DNA of 64,000 bases. It comes from Muricea muricata. Its lineage: Eukaryota; Cnidaria; Anthozoa; Malacalcyonacea; Plexauridae. How positions within the stretch are numbered: position 1 is the first letter of the stretch; each line of letters opens with the position of its first letter. The notes under the pieces are model-generated. The model was not told the DNA's origin, searched no databases, and saw nothing but the letters and a program-made list of their open reading frames with translations. This document shows, piece by piece, positions 36,216 to 47,806 of this stretch. The DNA is taken from positions 67,254,354 through 67,318,353 of the forward strand of contig OY979717.1 of assembly GCA_963855995.1 (NCBI GenBank). The letters are read 5' to 3'. The position numbers and the translations under genes are program-made.

Positions 36216-37155
36216 TCAATTATGTATCAGTTTTGGGTAAATGTATCAACAAATGTACAAAATCTAGACAAAATGTGGCTAGTGTCATAGAACAAAAAAT
36301 GATACACGTATATAAACAATTTTTTGTAGCTAGTGTTGAGACGTTTTCACTTTACTGTACAGTGATGGTAACTTTTTCTGCTGTATCTTGTTGAGTGTTG
36401 TGAATGGTTTTCCTTTTTTTCACTAAATAAAGTTATTAAGTGAATTAAACTTTGAAGGGGATTTTATGCAATTTCTGACTCGCACAATCGCCGTCAGTCT
36501 GTATTGTATAAGTTTGATGAAAAATGTTTTTAAATTTTGCTCATTGTACACATTCTCCGTTTGTTCTCTTTGTAGAAGCCGTCGTTTGAAACCAAGTTTT
36601 AATGGGGGATTTGGAATGTTGAACAATGTTGGAACAGCTCCAATTTTTACCGAATTTTTAAGAGGATTTGAAAACATTTCATCCTCAAAATGGGCACTGC
36701 ATGTTCGTATATTTCGATACAAGTAGTTGACGTCCATTAACATCAAGTCATTTCGTCTAGTATTGATTGCCCACTTTTTGGACCTTGTTTTTTGCAATAA
36801 ACATTTTCATGTTAGCTTATAAGTTGTTTTTTTTTAACTTAAGGTAAGGTACAGTCATGAAAGCAAGAACAATCCACTTACCTTGCTGGGTCTTTCGAGA
36901 ACCGGAAAAAAGAAATGCTAGGATTTCTTTTTTTGTAGTTGTTACAATTCAACGCCGAGCACCAGGTTGTCCCCTTTCCCCGCTTTTTTTTCGCCGCTTC
37001 CATTCTTTTCAAACCATAAGCAATTGTACTTTGTGCTTTTGTGTATCGTGTATTCTCCAACCAATGTGATCAAAAAGCATGCAGTTTTTACTCGCGAAAA
37101 CGATATAAAAAGACCACAAAATTAGCATGTATTATTAAAGTCTTTATTACTTTAA

Positions 37156-37520
37156 GACCCCGTTCACACGATACCGGTATGAAACTCTGCCGGTTAAAAA
37201 TCATTACGTTTTCAAGTATTCACACGGTACAGGTGGAGTTATACTTGTTACAACTTTTGTTCATTTCATTATTGAAATTCGCACGCTAAAATGTTTTGCA
37301 TAACCGTAATAAAACATTTGCGGTTAGGCGTTCACACGGTAGTCTCAAGGTTGAATTTCGTTCCGTTTTGAAAGACTCACGGTACGTATACCGCTTTCAA
37401 ACTCTTACGGTTAGCGTTACGGTTTCACACAATTTCATACCGGCATCGTGCGAATGCAACCCCTAAACGTAAGAATTTCATACCGTTTTCAAACTCTGCC
37501 GGTATCGTGTGAACGGGGTC
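37156..37520. mobile_element. Harbinger-like MITE inserted in the DIRS recombinase
   Basis: Inverted ends GACCCCGTTCACACGATACC. The flanking triplet is TAA on both sides (37153-37155, 37521-37523). A 3-bp TAA/TTA duplication is typical of PIF/Harbinger elements. It cuts the tyrosine recombinase reading frame just after HSVRGAAT. Confidence 0.7.
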
Positions 37521-37523
37521 TAA

Positions 37524-38115
37524 ATGTAGCTGCTCCTCTGACAGAATGCGTCTTGAAGATAGATGTGTCTACCCCCGCGTCTTTCAAAATCGAACGGATC
37601 CAACGAGCAACCGTTGCAGTGGTCACTCCCCAATGAGGTTTAATATATGAGATAAAGAGGATGTTTGGTTCTTTCCCTGACAGATTTCGGAACCGCTTTG
37701 TGATCGAAATATAGGAATTAAGGCAGTCCACTGGACACAAAACAAGATTTGTTTAGAGAAGAAAGCTGTTACAGTCTCGTCCGGACGAGATGTCTTAGTC
37801 GGTGTCGTTAGAGTGAAGGCAGCGCCTTCTGGAGAAAGTCGAAGATGGTTGATATCCAGTCGGGCCAAAGAGGAAACGCGCTTAGGACAGGTGATCGCCA
37901 GTAAGGTAAGCTTGAGAGATAGTTATTTTAACGATAGAGAAGAATTGTTGCCCATTTTCTATATATTCCGTTACCTGGCGGACGTCCCGTCTATACGAGT
38001 ATCGCGGTTTAGGAGGACGATTGTTAAGGATGCCCTTCATGAGGTTAAGAGCATAAGGGTGTTGGCCCACAGGGTATCCGTAAATTTTAGGATGCGTCGA
38101 CAACATGGATCGCAA
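37524..38115 (-). pseudogene. DIRS-like tyrosine recombinase, 3' truncated
   Basis: Minus-strand frames give GQHPYALNLMKGILNNRPPK, then an intermediate piece (AAFTLTTPTKTSRPDE) and LFISYIKPHWGVTTATVARW with IFKTHSVRGAAT, the HxxR box of tyrosine recombinases. In DIRS elements this enzyme integrates circular DNA. The frame shifts around 37868 and 37740, and the region with the catalytic Tyr is not found beyond the MITE at 37156-37520. Confidence 0.8.
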
Positions 38116-38120
38116 TACAT

Positions 38121-38966
38121 TTAGGAGTCTACAGTATATTGAAGGCCCTCGTCAAAACAGTCAGCTAGAAAGGACAATATACTATTCGAAGATGCTGAAA
38201 TAGGATCAGTTTTCCTCTTGTCACACCAATTCCAAAGTTGTAGTGCCACCTGGAGAAGCTCTGGGGAGTGGGTGCCCCCCTTGTGGTTGATATAGGCCAC
38301 CGCTGTAGAGCTGTCCCTGTTCAGGGATATTACTTTCGAACTTTGATTCTTCAGAATCGACTGTATTCCCAGCATTGTCCCCTTTAGTTCGAGAACATAT
38401 ATATGCAACTGTCTCTCGGTGGCAGACCACTTCCCGTTGGTTTTGATGTTCCCACAAGCAGCTCCTCAGCCCGTCAAAGAGGCGTCTGTGAATATTGTCA
38501 GATCTGAAGATAGTGTTATAATCGGGCTGCCATTGACTGTTTCGAGATTCTTTAGCCACCAGTAGATTTCCCCTAGGGACTGAGAGCATAACAAAACTGG
38601 AGCCTCGTAATTGTGATTCATTTGGCTCAGACGTCTGATGAGGAGAGCGTGTAGGTAACGAAAATGAGGAGTTGCTTGCCACACGGCTAGGCGATAAGAT
38701 TCCGAAAGACTTAGAAGTTGGGCCAGGGTTCGAAGGAGAACCTTCGAGTTTGAACGAATCTGTCGGCACAGTGTTAGTAATTTCTGCACTTTCTCGGAGG
38801 GTAGAGTGAAATGGATGGTTATTGAATTGATTGTAAACCCGAAAAACGTTATAACCTGAGTCGGGGTTAGAACCAGGTTGATTATGAACCCCAACGCTTT
38901 TAGGAGATTCACAGCCATCTGGGTGAAGTCGTTGACTTCGCGAGGTCTCTTCTCAGGCAAGGTCAC
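38121..38966 (-). pseudogene. DIRS-like RT connection and RNase H region
   Basis: Minus-strand frames read NLLKALGFIINLVLTPTQVI and FFGFTINS (RT thumb region), followed by TIFTDASLTG and, after a stop, GKWSATERQLHIYVLELKG and SLNRDSSTAVAYINHKGG, which fit the RNase H D-E-D layout. A stop codon after DASLTG breaks the frame. Upstream it should join the RT palm, but that part lies in inverse orientation. Confidence 0.8.
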
Positions 38967-39228
38967 TTAGTGACCAAGATAGATCTCAAGGACGCATACT
39001 TTTCGGTAGCTATTCACCCTCAGAGTCAGAAATTCCTGAGATTCCTGTGGCAAAACAAAGCATTCAAGTTCTGGTCTCCTCCGTTCGGTCTGAACATTGC
39101 ACCGTCTCTGTTTACTCGCCTCATGAAACCAATAGCAGGTCTCCTGAGGAAACGGGGCGTTCGCCTACCCCTGTATCTGGACGATATGCTCATAATTGGT
39201 TCGATCCAAGAGACTTTACTGTAGCCCA
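38950..39228 (+). pseudogene. DIRS-like RT palm, locally inverted
   Basis: The plus strand reads VTKIDLKDAYFSVAIHPQSQ, FWSPPFGLNIAPSLFTRL and LPLYLDDMLIIGSIQETLL: the RT motifs A to C, with the YLDD active site intact. The sequences before (RFIDTPHFQMENWAT, minus, ending at 39225) and after (EVNDFTQMAVNLLKALGF, minus, from about 38940) are on the other strand. Short inverted repeats sit at the borders (GGTCACTTAGTGACC at 38961; AAGAGACTTTACTG at 39211, whose complement is what the opposite junction needs). Confidence 0.8.
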
Positions 39229-39281
39229 GTTCTCCATTTGAAAATGCGGTGTGTCAATGAAGCGATTTTGGGGACCCAGGT

Positions 39282-41298
39282 CTATAATTGGACGCATGCT
39301 TCCGTCCCTTTTTTTAGGTTACAAATAACCGACTGTAAAAACCGTCTTAGCAGAACGGGACTTTGCATATTGCCCCTTTCTCCAGCAAGTTTTGGACTTT
39401 CTGCTCTAATAGTGGATGTAACTCCGGAACTGTTTTTGTCACCTACGGTAACTTTTGAAAAGGAAGACAACGAAAAGAAATGTTTACTACGGTAACAATT
39501 TCTAAAACCGCAGGGTCGAAAGTGATGCTGTTCCATTGTTCGATGAACTGAGGGATTTTCGCAGCTGACCCTGTTGAGACCGAGGGGGACGAAAAAAAAT
39601 TTTGCCTTTGCCGAAAATTTTGATATTTGCCGTTTTTTTGGAATGGTGCTGGAATTAATTGAAGAGGACGGTACAATACCTTGAATCTCGTGACCCGTAG
39701 GTCGTTTTGCTCTTGTCGAGCTTAAGTGCTAAATTATTAGGAAGACCATGGGATAATTTTGCCTCTTTAGACGCAATTGACGGAAAATCGTCACCAAAGA
39801 GCCACCTCTTGGCATTTAGAAGTGGCTGGGTAACCAAATCAATTTTAGATTTATTAATCGAGGCAAGAATTTTTTTGCACCTAAATGTAGATCCGGTCTG
39901 TGGCAAATGTTTAATACACCCATTGTTCGTTTTGTACCTATTTTGTTCAACCCCAGCCACTGTAGTCCATATAGTTAACTGTCAATAGTCTTCAAAAAGT
40001 TATCCACCGAATAGGATAGAAATTCAGGCATAACAACGACGTCTAAGATGAAAAAAGTAGTGTAATAAACAACTTCATGTTGCCAACTGATGTCAGTGGC
40101 GCCACGAAGAATTACAAATTGCTGCTTCAATATCGACATTTTATGCATTAAATAACGTACGTATTTCGCTTAAATCGATATAGGTGTAACTTTGAAGATC
40201 TTTCCCCCGATAAGCTTATTAAACCATGTATTAATTGTGGTAGAGTCGAAAAATATTGTTATAAATAGACACAAGTGTTACACGTTCACTTTGTCGTTCA
40301 TGTTTCTTTGTCAATTTCAGAATTCGTAAAATTGACAAATCACAGTGAAGCACAAAAGTTCTAAACATTTGCCACAGACCAGGTAAATAACTGAGTGTTG
40401 GTAGACCCCAGAAGACAGTGTTTGCTGCAAAATTAATTTGAGGTCTTGAGGCTGAAGGGTAACCCCCTGTTCGAGTTGATCATGCAATATGCATAATGAG
40501 CCGGTAGCGTTAAGCATAGCGCGTTGAATGCCAGCTAATTCCCTGTCGCGCTCTTGAATGAACTTTTTGTTCGAAGCAGCGACATGTTGGAGCATTGAAG
40601 GGTCAAAGACAGGAGCTACAAGAGCAGTTCCTCCAGTATATCGCAAACTTGGTCAAATGTCAATTTTCTCCGGAAATGTTTTTCCAGAAAATTTTTACTT
40701 TTTAAACTCCTCTGTCGGGGTCCAAGAGGTGTCCGTAATTTCAGGGTCGTATGAACCAGACGAAGTACCAATAATCTTATCCTGTGGTTCCTGGCAAGCT
40801 TCTGCTTGAGCTGTAGTTACTGGCGTTACAGGCTGATTATCCAAATTTGGTGGCTGAAAAGCCAAATTTGGTGACTGAATAGCCGAAATTGGTGGCTTAA
40901 AAGCCGAAATTGTTGGCAGAGTAGCCGATTTCTGCAGCTGCGAGGCAACGTCTAGAGGTTGTAAACCTGATGAACCCATTTGAACTGGATCTGAGCCGTC
41001 GAGATCGTTTCCCGCCTCAACTGACAACGTGTCGCCATCCCGTTCGGCGATCCCGAGACTTCGATCCTCTTGGCGGATTTCTGAAACGTTTAGAGGCGTC
41101 TGGCGGTTTTCTAAACCTGGAAATTCTCTTATTACACGAGTTTATCTCGTATTTTAAATCCTGTAAAGTACTCAAAATCGTACTGAGCATCTCCTGACTG
41201 TTGTCATTACGACTGGAAAATTTTTGTTTTTTCGAGCTCGAGTGTTGACGTGAGGAATCGCGCGAACGAGATCTTTTTCGATGACGATTGCTTGACAT
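39282..41298 (-). pseudogene. DIRS-like Gag and N-terminal Pol region
   Basis: Gag probably starts at the Met of MSSNRHRKRSRSRDSSRQH (41298), an arginine-serine-rich N-terminus. A proline-rich repeat zone follows (ISAFKPPISAIQSPNLAFQ, near 40900), then a helical region (about 40640-40430, HVAASNKKFIQERDRELAG) and the late Gag motif LFGDDFPSIASKEAKLSHGL (about 39810). The pol-side lead-in reads IPQFIEQWNSITFDPAVLEI (about 39540). Several frame changes are needed to connect them, so the copy is decayed. Only 6 bp upstream of the Gag start, a 5.3-kb transposon has inserted. Confidence 0.75.
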
Positions 41299-41491
41299 TA
41301 CTTGTAAAATCATAGTTAATAGAAACAAGGACATGGTTAGGAAGGCCGGCAAACTTCAAAGGCTTTTTGCTCGGATGTTGATAGATCATATTTCACAGGT
41401 CACGTGGTACGCGAAGGTGCACAATTTTCAAGGAGTGACATTTTAAACGCAATCAGTACAAGTCTTAGTATTTTTCATTTTTCTTCAAAAC

Positions 41492-42665
41492 ATGTCAGAA
41501 AATAGCTCAGACAGCGATTCTGTCGTCGATGTAGATGACAACGAATTGTTATTTGAAGATGAGGGGATTTCTAACGCGTTTCTAGAGACTCTGGAAGCGC
41601 TCGAAGAGAACACTTTCGAATTTGATTTTGAGATGACAGACGCAATAACTGAGGTAAACTTAAGTATTTTGAAACGAATTTTAGTCGGGAGCGATTAACT
41701 AACTTTTCTTTTAAATGTTTAAAATAGGTTGAGGGCACCAAATGTTTTCCCTTTGATAAATACGCAAAAATATGCAAATCTAAAGGCGGACTTACTCGAC
41801 ATAAGCCGATAAGCGAAGTAAACACGAAGAACAGGTGGGAGCATCAGTAGGTGCGTCAAAGAATCCCCCAAAAGGACAATTGACATGGCCGTAATTCAAA
41901 AACTTTGTACAGAAATTTATGACAAAAGTCGAAAGAAACTTTATCCTGAGGATATTATTAAGACGGTGGAAGGATTGAAGCCTAGCGAGGAATTTGTAAA
42001 TTTCGTCAGCGAGGTCTTCTCGAAGTTTGGTCGAAAATGCAACCAAGACGTTTTCCTGGCCAGATTTTATGGAGAGATTTATAAGAATTGGAAAAGATTT
42101 TTCCCAGCTTCAGATTCATTCCATTCACTTTCCTCAGAAATTGGTTGCATACCACAAGCAGGCCAGTACAGCTGAAGCATCCGAGGTGTAAATGTTTAGA
42201 TTTACTATTTTTATTATATGAGGTGGAACCTTACAAGATTGAAACTGCCCTTTTTAGATAACTCTGTGTGTGTATAAACAGAAATAATGATTTTTAAAGT
42301 AATATCAGTTGAAATGTATTTTCAGCAAAATGAAGAAGTCAAAATTAATCCTGAAGAGTTGGGACCACTGTCCTATATTTCTGCTTATGTTCTTCAGTCA
42401 CTGTACAAAAAGAGTTAGAACTCTCCTCACTGGGATTCACCCCGTAGTTTAGAGTTGCAAGGCCTGCTAAAATCAGTAAAACTGCAAGTAAACTGTTTCA
42501 AGTGCATGTAGCAAGTTAGCATTGGAAAACTTTGTAAAACTCTATATTAGGGTTAGAAGCTTTTCACATGGAAAGGACATTGTTAGCCATTATAAACTAA
42601 AAGCAAAACAATCAAAGACAAAGGCATTAAGAAAACAACTGCAGAAACAATCAGAGAAAAAGTGA
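41492..42665 (+). pseudogene. C2H2 zinc-finger protein of the transposon, decayed
   Basis: Exon 1 (41492-41652) encodes an acidic N-terminus (MSENSSDSDSVVDVDDNELL) and ends at a GTAAAC donor. Exon 2, after an AATAG acceptor (41727), gives a finger-like CFPFDKYAKICKSKGGLTRHK-type segment. A helical region follows (IQKLCTEIYDKSRKKLYPED, VNFVSEVFSKFGRKCNQDVF) in a shifted frame. A last exon near 42326 reads LGPLSYISAYVLQSLYKK, then a stop, with homologous-looking sequence continuing to KDIVSHYKLKAKQSKTK near 42600. At least two frameshifts and one stop. From memory, proteins of this layout are common beside transposons in cnidarians; their role is unknown. Confidence 0.6.
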
Positions 42666-43545
42666 TATTTATAATTGATCATATTTGTGCAACTATATTA
42701 TGCAAATAATATCTTATGCAACTATCTTATGCAAATAAAGTGTTGCAGTATCTCAGTGTTCTATTTTTAACACATATCTATAAAATAACCTGAATATTCT
42801 ATTTGATTCCAAGAAAATACATTAAATAACAACTAAGCATAATATAAATATCAACTTTCTTGTGTGTTTGCATGGTGATTACCAATCAAATAATAATTTT
42901 GTGGAAGCACCACATAAATTTATTATCGCATAGCTTTTGATCTGTAGCTCACACCTTCATCAGTGATAATGATAATTATAATAACAATAATTATTAGCAA
43001 TGATGAAGATCTGAGCCTCCGAATTGTAATGTTTGTGATAAAAAATTTATGCGGTGTCACCACATGGTGTTTTTAATTAAAGAATTGTCTAGTTCTATAA
43101 AGCAGGGTTCCTCTGATGAAGTAGCCAAACACAACGTATTCTTAAGATATGCACTTGCATAATAAAAATTAAATACAACATAAAGCGTCATAGCTGATGC
43201 ATTTAGTAACCACAATAATAGATCTCAGGTACCGGTACACTATTGTTTGCTTATAATATGCAGCTAATTCAATTAAGTTTGAAGTCAGCAATAGTGAAAT
43301 GTGCAATGTGAGTGCTCTAAGGAAAATTAGGAAAACATTAGTTTTATAATAAGTTCAGCACATTAGTGGCCTTGTAAGATTTAATTTAACAACTTTATTG
43401 GAACCTTTATTGGAGTGCATGCAAACAATAGCCCAAAGGGGAAATATGCGAACGGGACAGTAACTACGTCCCATGCAAGGCATCTCCCTCACAGTAATAT
43501 AGAAAGTATGTACACATTGTACAGTATCACAATAGAACAAACAAT
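42666..43545. other. Transposon interior, no gene recognised
   Basis: AT-rich. A foldback-like pair, AACTTTATTG...ATTATCGCATAG and inverse-like words near 42890-43050 (GTGGAAGCACCACATAAATT against AATTTATGCGGTGTCACCAC), marks a small palindrome of about 170 bp. Confidence 0.5.
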
Positions 43546-43688
43546 ACACAACACAACACAACACAACACAACACAACACAACACAACACAACACAACACA
43601 ACACAACACAACACAACACAACACAACACAACACAACACAACACAACACAACACAACACAACACAACACAACACAACACAACACAACA
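43546..43688 (-). repeat. (TTGTG)n tail of the CR1-like element
   Basis: About 28 uninterrupted copies of ACAAC on the plus strand (TTGTG on the minus strand). It lies about 120 bp past the stop codon of the minus-strand retrotransposon, so it fits the short-unit 3' tail of CR1/L2-type elements better than an independent microsatellite. ORFs across it are artefacts. Confidence 0.85.
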
Positions 43689-45607
43689 AGAGCAGAACAA
43701 TCTAACAGAAGCGAATGATGAATAGTAGAATGATATAACTCAGCTTGTAAGCAAGTAGGAACGATATCATCGCGGAATATCATCACTCGCCTCTGTTGAG
43801 ACTTCACATTTAACGACTACTTGATTGCCTGTGGCAAGAACAGTCAGGCACAAAAGTCCATGTGCAAGGCATTGACAAGTCAAAAGATCTGTTCAGCTCC
43901 AATTTAAACAAGTCCTTAATTGACCTTTTAAAGAGCGCTAAACTAGACAAGTTTCTCTGAGGAGTAACGAGAATGGACTTGTTCCAAAGTTTCACTATAC
44001 GGTTAAAATAAGATGACTGAATGGCGCTGGTACGACAATATGGTGTTTTCAGTGTTCTCAAATTACTTGACCTGGTCCGTCTATTATTGACAAAGGAGAC
44101 AAAGTTGGAAATGTCTATGCCAATGTGTCCATGCAATGCCTTATGAAAGAATGTTAAGTCTTTTAACTCTCTATCATAGCAAAGTGGTAGAAGATCTAAT
44201 GCAACTAGTCGATCCTTGTACTCCTGCTGTCCCTTGCGTTGCTGTAATATCCATCTTGTTGCTCTTCTTTGGACGTTTTCGACTTTGAGTTTGAGAGAAA
44301 TATTTGACGGAGACCAGACTTCAGTCGCGTAATTTAAGTGACACTTCACCAGCGAGAGATAGAGTGAGCGTCTTACTCTGGTGTCTTTAATCAGAGGACA
44401 AGTCCTACGCAGAAGGCCGAGCATTTTGTTGACTTTGCTGACAACAGTCAGAATTTGCTGGTTCCATGTGAAGTTGCTTGTTATCACTACTCCGAGATCT
44501 TTCTCTTTTCTTACAGGAGCTAAATAATGTTTTATCTTCAAGATGGTATTCAAAATTAACTGGATTTAGTTTTCTCGTCACTGCCAGAACTTTACATTTC
44601 GATGCATTAAATGACATATTATTAATATAGCTCCAAGTGTTGAGACTATCTAGAGATTGTTGTAGAGTTTCACAACATTGTATACTCGAAATACTTTCAT
44701 AAATTTTTGAATCATCAGCATAGAGAGCTGTCTGCGACCTGTTCTTGACAACATCAGGAGAGTCATTTATGAAGATTGCAAACAGTAAGGGACCAAGTAT
44801 GCTTCCCTGCGGAACACCAGATGTAACAGACGTCCATTGAGAAGCGACACCATCTACAACGACTCTTTGGAGGCGACCATGAAGATAGTCAACCAACCAA
44901 TTTAGCAATTTGCCTGTCACTCCATAAGACTTTAACTTTACAAGTAGAGTGCAGTGGTCTACCGAGTCAAAAGCTTTAGCGAAGTCCAAATACAGGATAT
45001 CTGTTTGGATGTTTTTATCTAAATTCTCTCCGATTGTATGGAAGACGGACAGGAGCTGTGTGACGCACGATCGATTTCTAACGAAACCGTGCTGTTCGTC
45101 TGAAATATGGCCGGAAACATGTTGGTAGAGATTATTGCTTACACAGCGCTCGAGTGTCTTGCTTACGATGGACAACAGTGAGATTGGACGATAGCTCTCA
45201 GCAAGTTCCTTAGATTCCTTTTTGTGGACAGGTGTTATGTTGGCAGACTTCCATTCTGTAGGCACTCGACCACAGTTTAGGGAATGGTTAAAAAGAGCGC
45301 ACAGGCTTGGTCCAATTTGTTCACAGCATACTTTCAATAAACGAGGGTGGATTTCATCTGGTCCATGCGATTTATTGACGTCTAAATTACGCAAATAGCT
45401 TATGACTTCTTCCTTACTTACAGTGATTTCGGATAATTCTGAGTCGCTTGGGAGCCGAACTGCACTATCAGTATCACCATTGTCCCATTGAACCCAACAC
45501 TCATCGATATTTCCTGAAAACGTTATATCTGGAGATTTCCACCTGGAGATTATATCTCCATCACTTTTGTCGCTGCACATTGTACACTTGACAATTGTTG
45601 ATGTCAA
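43546..45607 (-). mobile_element. CR1/L2-like non-LTR retrotransposon, 5' truncated
   Basis: Minus-strand ORF 45607-44405 contains the reverse transcriptase: GPDEIHPRLLK, PVHKKE...AESYRPISLLS, motif A YLDFAKAFDSVDH, motif B SGVPQGSILGPLLFAIF and the YADD active site. A frameshift near 44540 moves the rest to 44553-43810 (RKEKDLGVVIT, NLRTLKTPYCRTS), the usual C-terminal region ending in a stop. No endonuclease domain is seen upstream of 45607, so the copy is 5' truncated. The 3' UTR is about 120 bp and ends in (TTGTG)n. Confidence 0.9.
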
Positions 45608-45882
45608 CCTTCACTGAACTAACTGTATAAGCCACAAATTTATTCTTACATTTTCATGCAGCAAGGTCTAGTTTTCATTCATCGTTTCCTCGTGTTTTAT
45701 TGATAAATTTCATGATCATCAGGCAAAAACCAGCCAAACACTGTGATTGAAAAACCAAGACCTGAGTCAAAGAATATACGGCCAATGCGTGTCTGTCATC
45801 AAAATACTCGAAAATAAACTTTTGTTCGTGTTCTTTTCTCGAACAGCCAGTTAATTTTACAGCTGTAACTCTACGTTTGAAG

Positions 45883-46389
45883 TTAGTCATCCAGATGTTT
45901 ATATACTCGACTGGATTCTTTGCTAGTACTTGCAGCTGGTGATCCCTCGTCAGTTTCGTGGCGTTTAAGAGGCCTTCTAGGTTTTGTTTCTGTTTCGAAG
46001 GATTTTTGCGGAAGATTCAACGTCGGTATAGCTCCCGGGAGCAATCTTACGAGCAACATTATTATTGTGTACGTAAACATGACGATTCATGACTTCGTAC
46101 TGCGCGACTGAAGAGACCCAAAGAGACCCACAGTTGACGCATAAGTATGCAAATATCATTACAATTCATGTAAATTTTACAATAATGACAATACTTACGC
46201 TTTTCAATGAATTTCTCCTATAAATGCTTTTCGCACACATGCAGTTTGGCGTCTTATTAGGTCCACATCAATTACGCGATTTTTAGTGATTTGGTTCACC
46301 CACTTCTCCTGCGTTTTCTTTGACAAATCGTCTTCTCCGCTTGGCAGCTTAAAGATACTTATTCCAAATTTCCTTGTGATGTAGAGCAT
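45883..46389 (-). pseudogene. THAP-like protein remnant of the 5.3-kb transposon
   Basis: Minus-strand 46389-46204 reads FGISIFKLPSGEDDLSKKTQ and KWVNQITKNRVID, which resembles the middle of a THAP domain. After a gap, another frame gives GAIPTLNLPQKSFETETKPR, like the AVPTLN-type end of THAP domains, followed by a low-complexity linker. The zinc ligands are incomplete and the frames broken. Identification is tentative. Confidence 0.45.
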
Positions 46390-46609
46390 CCGAAAATGCT
46401 ACAGTTAACGCCGGGCATGACCGTAAATGGCCATAGGGAGCAAAAAAGTTTTGAAATACAATACGACCCCATACTGTGTTACAGCATGAATGCGTTCATT
46501 GTGCACCTTCGTCGTGACGTCACAGGACATAAATCAGAACAATAGCATATCCAACCACGTAACTCAGCCTTCCTAATTATGTCCTTGTTTCTATTAACTA
46601 TGGTAAAAT

Positions 46610-47798
46610 GTACACAGGAATCCCGTAAATCACTAAAAATTAAATGTATAAATAAACTAGACAAAGGCCTAAAAAACCACAAAATTACTGCTACAAAAGC
46701 ACTTACCTGTTGGTGAGCGAAGCACAAGGTAAAAAAGCCACTGGAGGTTCATGGGACAGCACCCTTCAGAGGGGGGGGGGTGCCGTTGCAGGTATTTTGT
46801 TTCCTTTGGGGGTACCCAAGTGTTAAAAGGTGATCCGAAGCACAAATAGGTAAGCCATTTCGATTGTTAATTTTTCATACATATATTTCGACTGGAGTTC
46901 ATGAAATATAATTGATTTGTTTATTTTGTTACATGAAACCATCAACTATTGTCGACATGTGAACATGCTTTAAGCATGTAATAATTTTGTAGCTACTTGC
47001 CACAATACAGTGCATAAAAATTAACTTAATACACTGCACAGAATGTCTTTCTGCAGTGATGCATTAACATGACCGACTGACACACTGATTATTGGTTTCT
47101 TAATAACTGATTAAATAACTAATTAATAACTAAATAATTGAAACAAAATTTAAAACATCGGAACTAATATATCAACAGCACTGCTGCAGTCAGTTTAGCT
47201 ACTGTACTTCCTGAGCAATCTTGTTAAATATCTAATAAAGGTGAAAAAATATGGTTTGATTGGACCTTGTGTGACTCGTATTCCGATAAAAACGAATTAA
47301 AACGCCTGGACTTCTTTGCCAAATCTATACATACATTGCAACCTTTGACTACCATATACAATACACTACAGTGAATGTCTTAGTACAAATGACTAAATTC
47401 TTTAAAATATTTAAATAAAACAAGCTCAACAATCATGAGAATGGCTCCACTCAATGATGTAAATTAAAGTAAATTTAAGAAAGTACTAGCGCCATTCTTC
47501 CATACGTGGTTACTGACATGAAGAATATTTTTTCATAAAAAATATCATACAATCGAACAAATTGTCACAACATACACCGATGATGTAAAAAAATAAAAAT
47601 TAAATTGTATAATTGTGGAATAAATCACAAAGAACAGAGGCTAAAAATTTCGATTCCTTCTCGTATGAGTTGAATAGTTCTATTTGTGGTTATGTAAACC
47701 ACTTTACGGTAGCAAAAAGGACCTGCAGAACGTCAAAATCCGCCACTTTTGGCGGACACGTTTGCATAGAGAGCCGCTCCTCCAGGGACAAATTAGTA
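46610..47798. other. Presumed DIRS 5' flank and intergenic DNA
   Basis: If the 41311-46602 transposon is removed, this continues the 5' region of the DIRS copy. It contains an 11-G run near 46770. No gene seen. Confidence 0.4.
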
Positions 47799-47806
47799 TA
47801 GCTCAG

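Larger units (their letters stand above)
31220..37060 (-). pseudogene. P/THAP9-like transposase, decayed and interrupted
   Basis: The pieces follow family order on the minus strand. A THAP zinc domain spans two exons: 36998-36878 (WCSALNCNN) and 36797-36600 (CSAHFEDEMF, then AVPTLF). Traces of a coiled coil follow (around 35030). At 34774-34478 is the catalytic-domain start ([39 protein letters not shown]). Its continuation, 32548-32184, contains SDLGSNLQK and [15 protein letters not shown]. The C-terminal block lies at 32176-31220 (NQDVLESFFGLIRQQGG). P-type transposases cut and paste DNA with this THAP plus RNase H-like architecture. Lesions: an insertion at 32549-34467, an in-frame stop just before the GSN block (about 32505) and a frameshift near 32180. 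Not functional as it stands. Confidence 0.85.
41311..46602. mobile_element. 5.3-kb DNA transposon, CATAGTTAATAG ends, 7-bp TSD
   Basis: Inverted ends CATAGTTAATAGAAACAAGG run about 34 bp with high identity, then continue weakly (GAAGGTGCACAA is shared near 100 bp inside). A perfect 7-bp repeat GTAAAAT flanks it (41304-41310, 46603-46609). Two convergent gene remnants sit at the ends: a C2H2 protein (left, plus) and a THAP-like protein (right, minus). The middle, where a transposase could have been, holds a CR1-like insertion. It sits in the 5' region of the DIRS element, so it is younger than that copy. Confidence 0.8.

Noticed and set aside
36857-37069. Plus-strand ORFs at 36466-37069 as genes
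   Set aside because: They are shadows of the minus-strand THAP exons.
43355-43807. ORFs of 96-150 codons across the ACAAC array
   Set aside because: They are open only because the pentanucleotide repeat lacks stops; the translation is a repeated low-complexity string.
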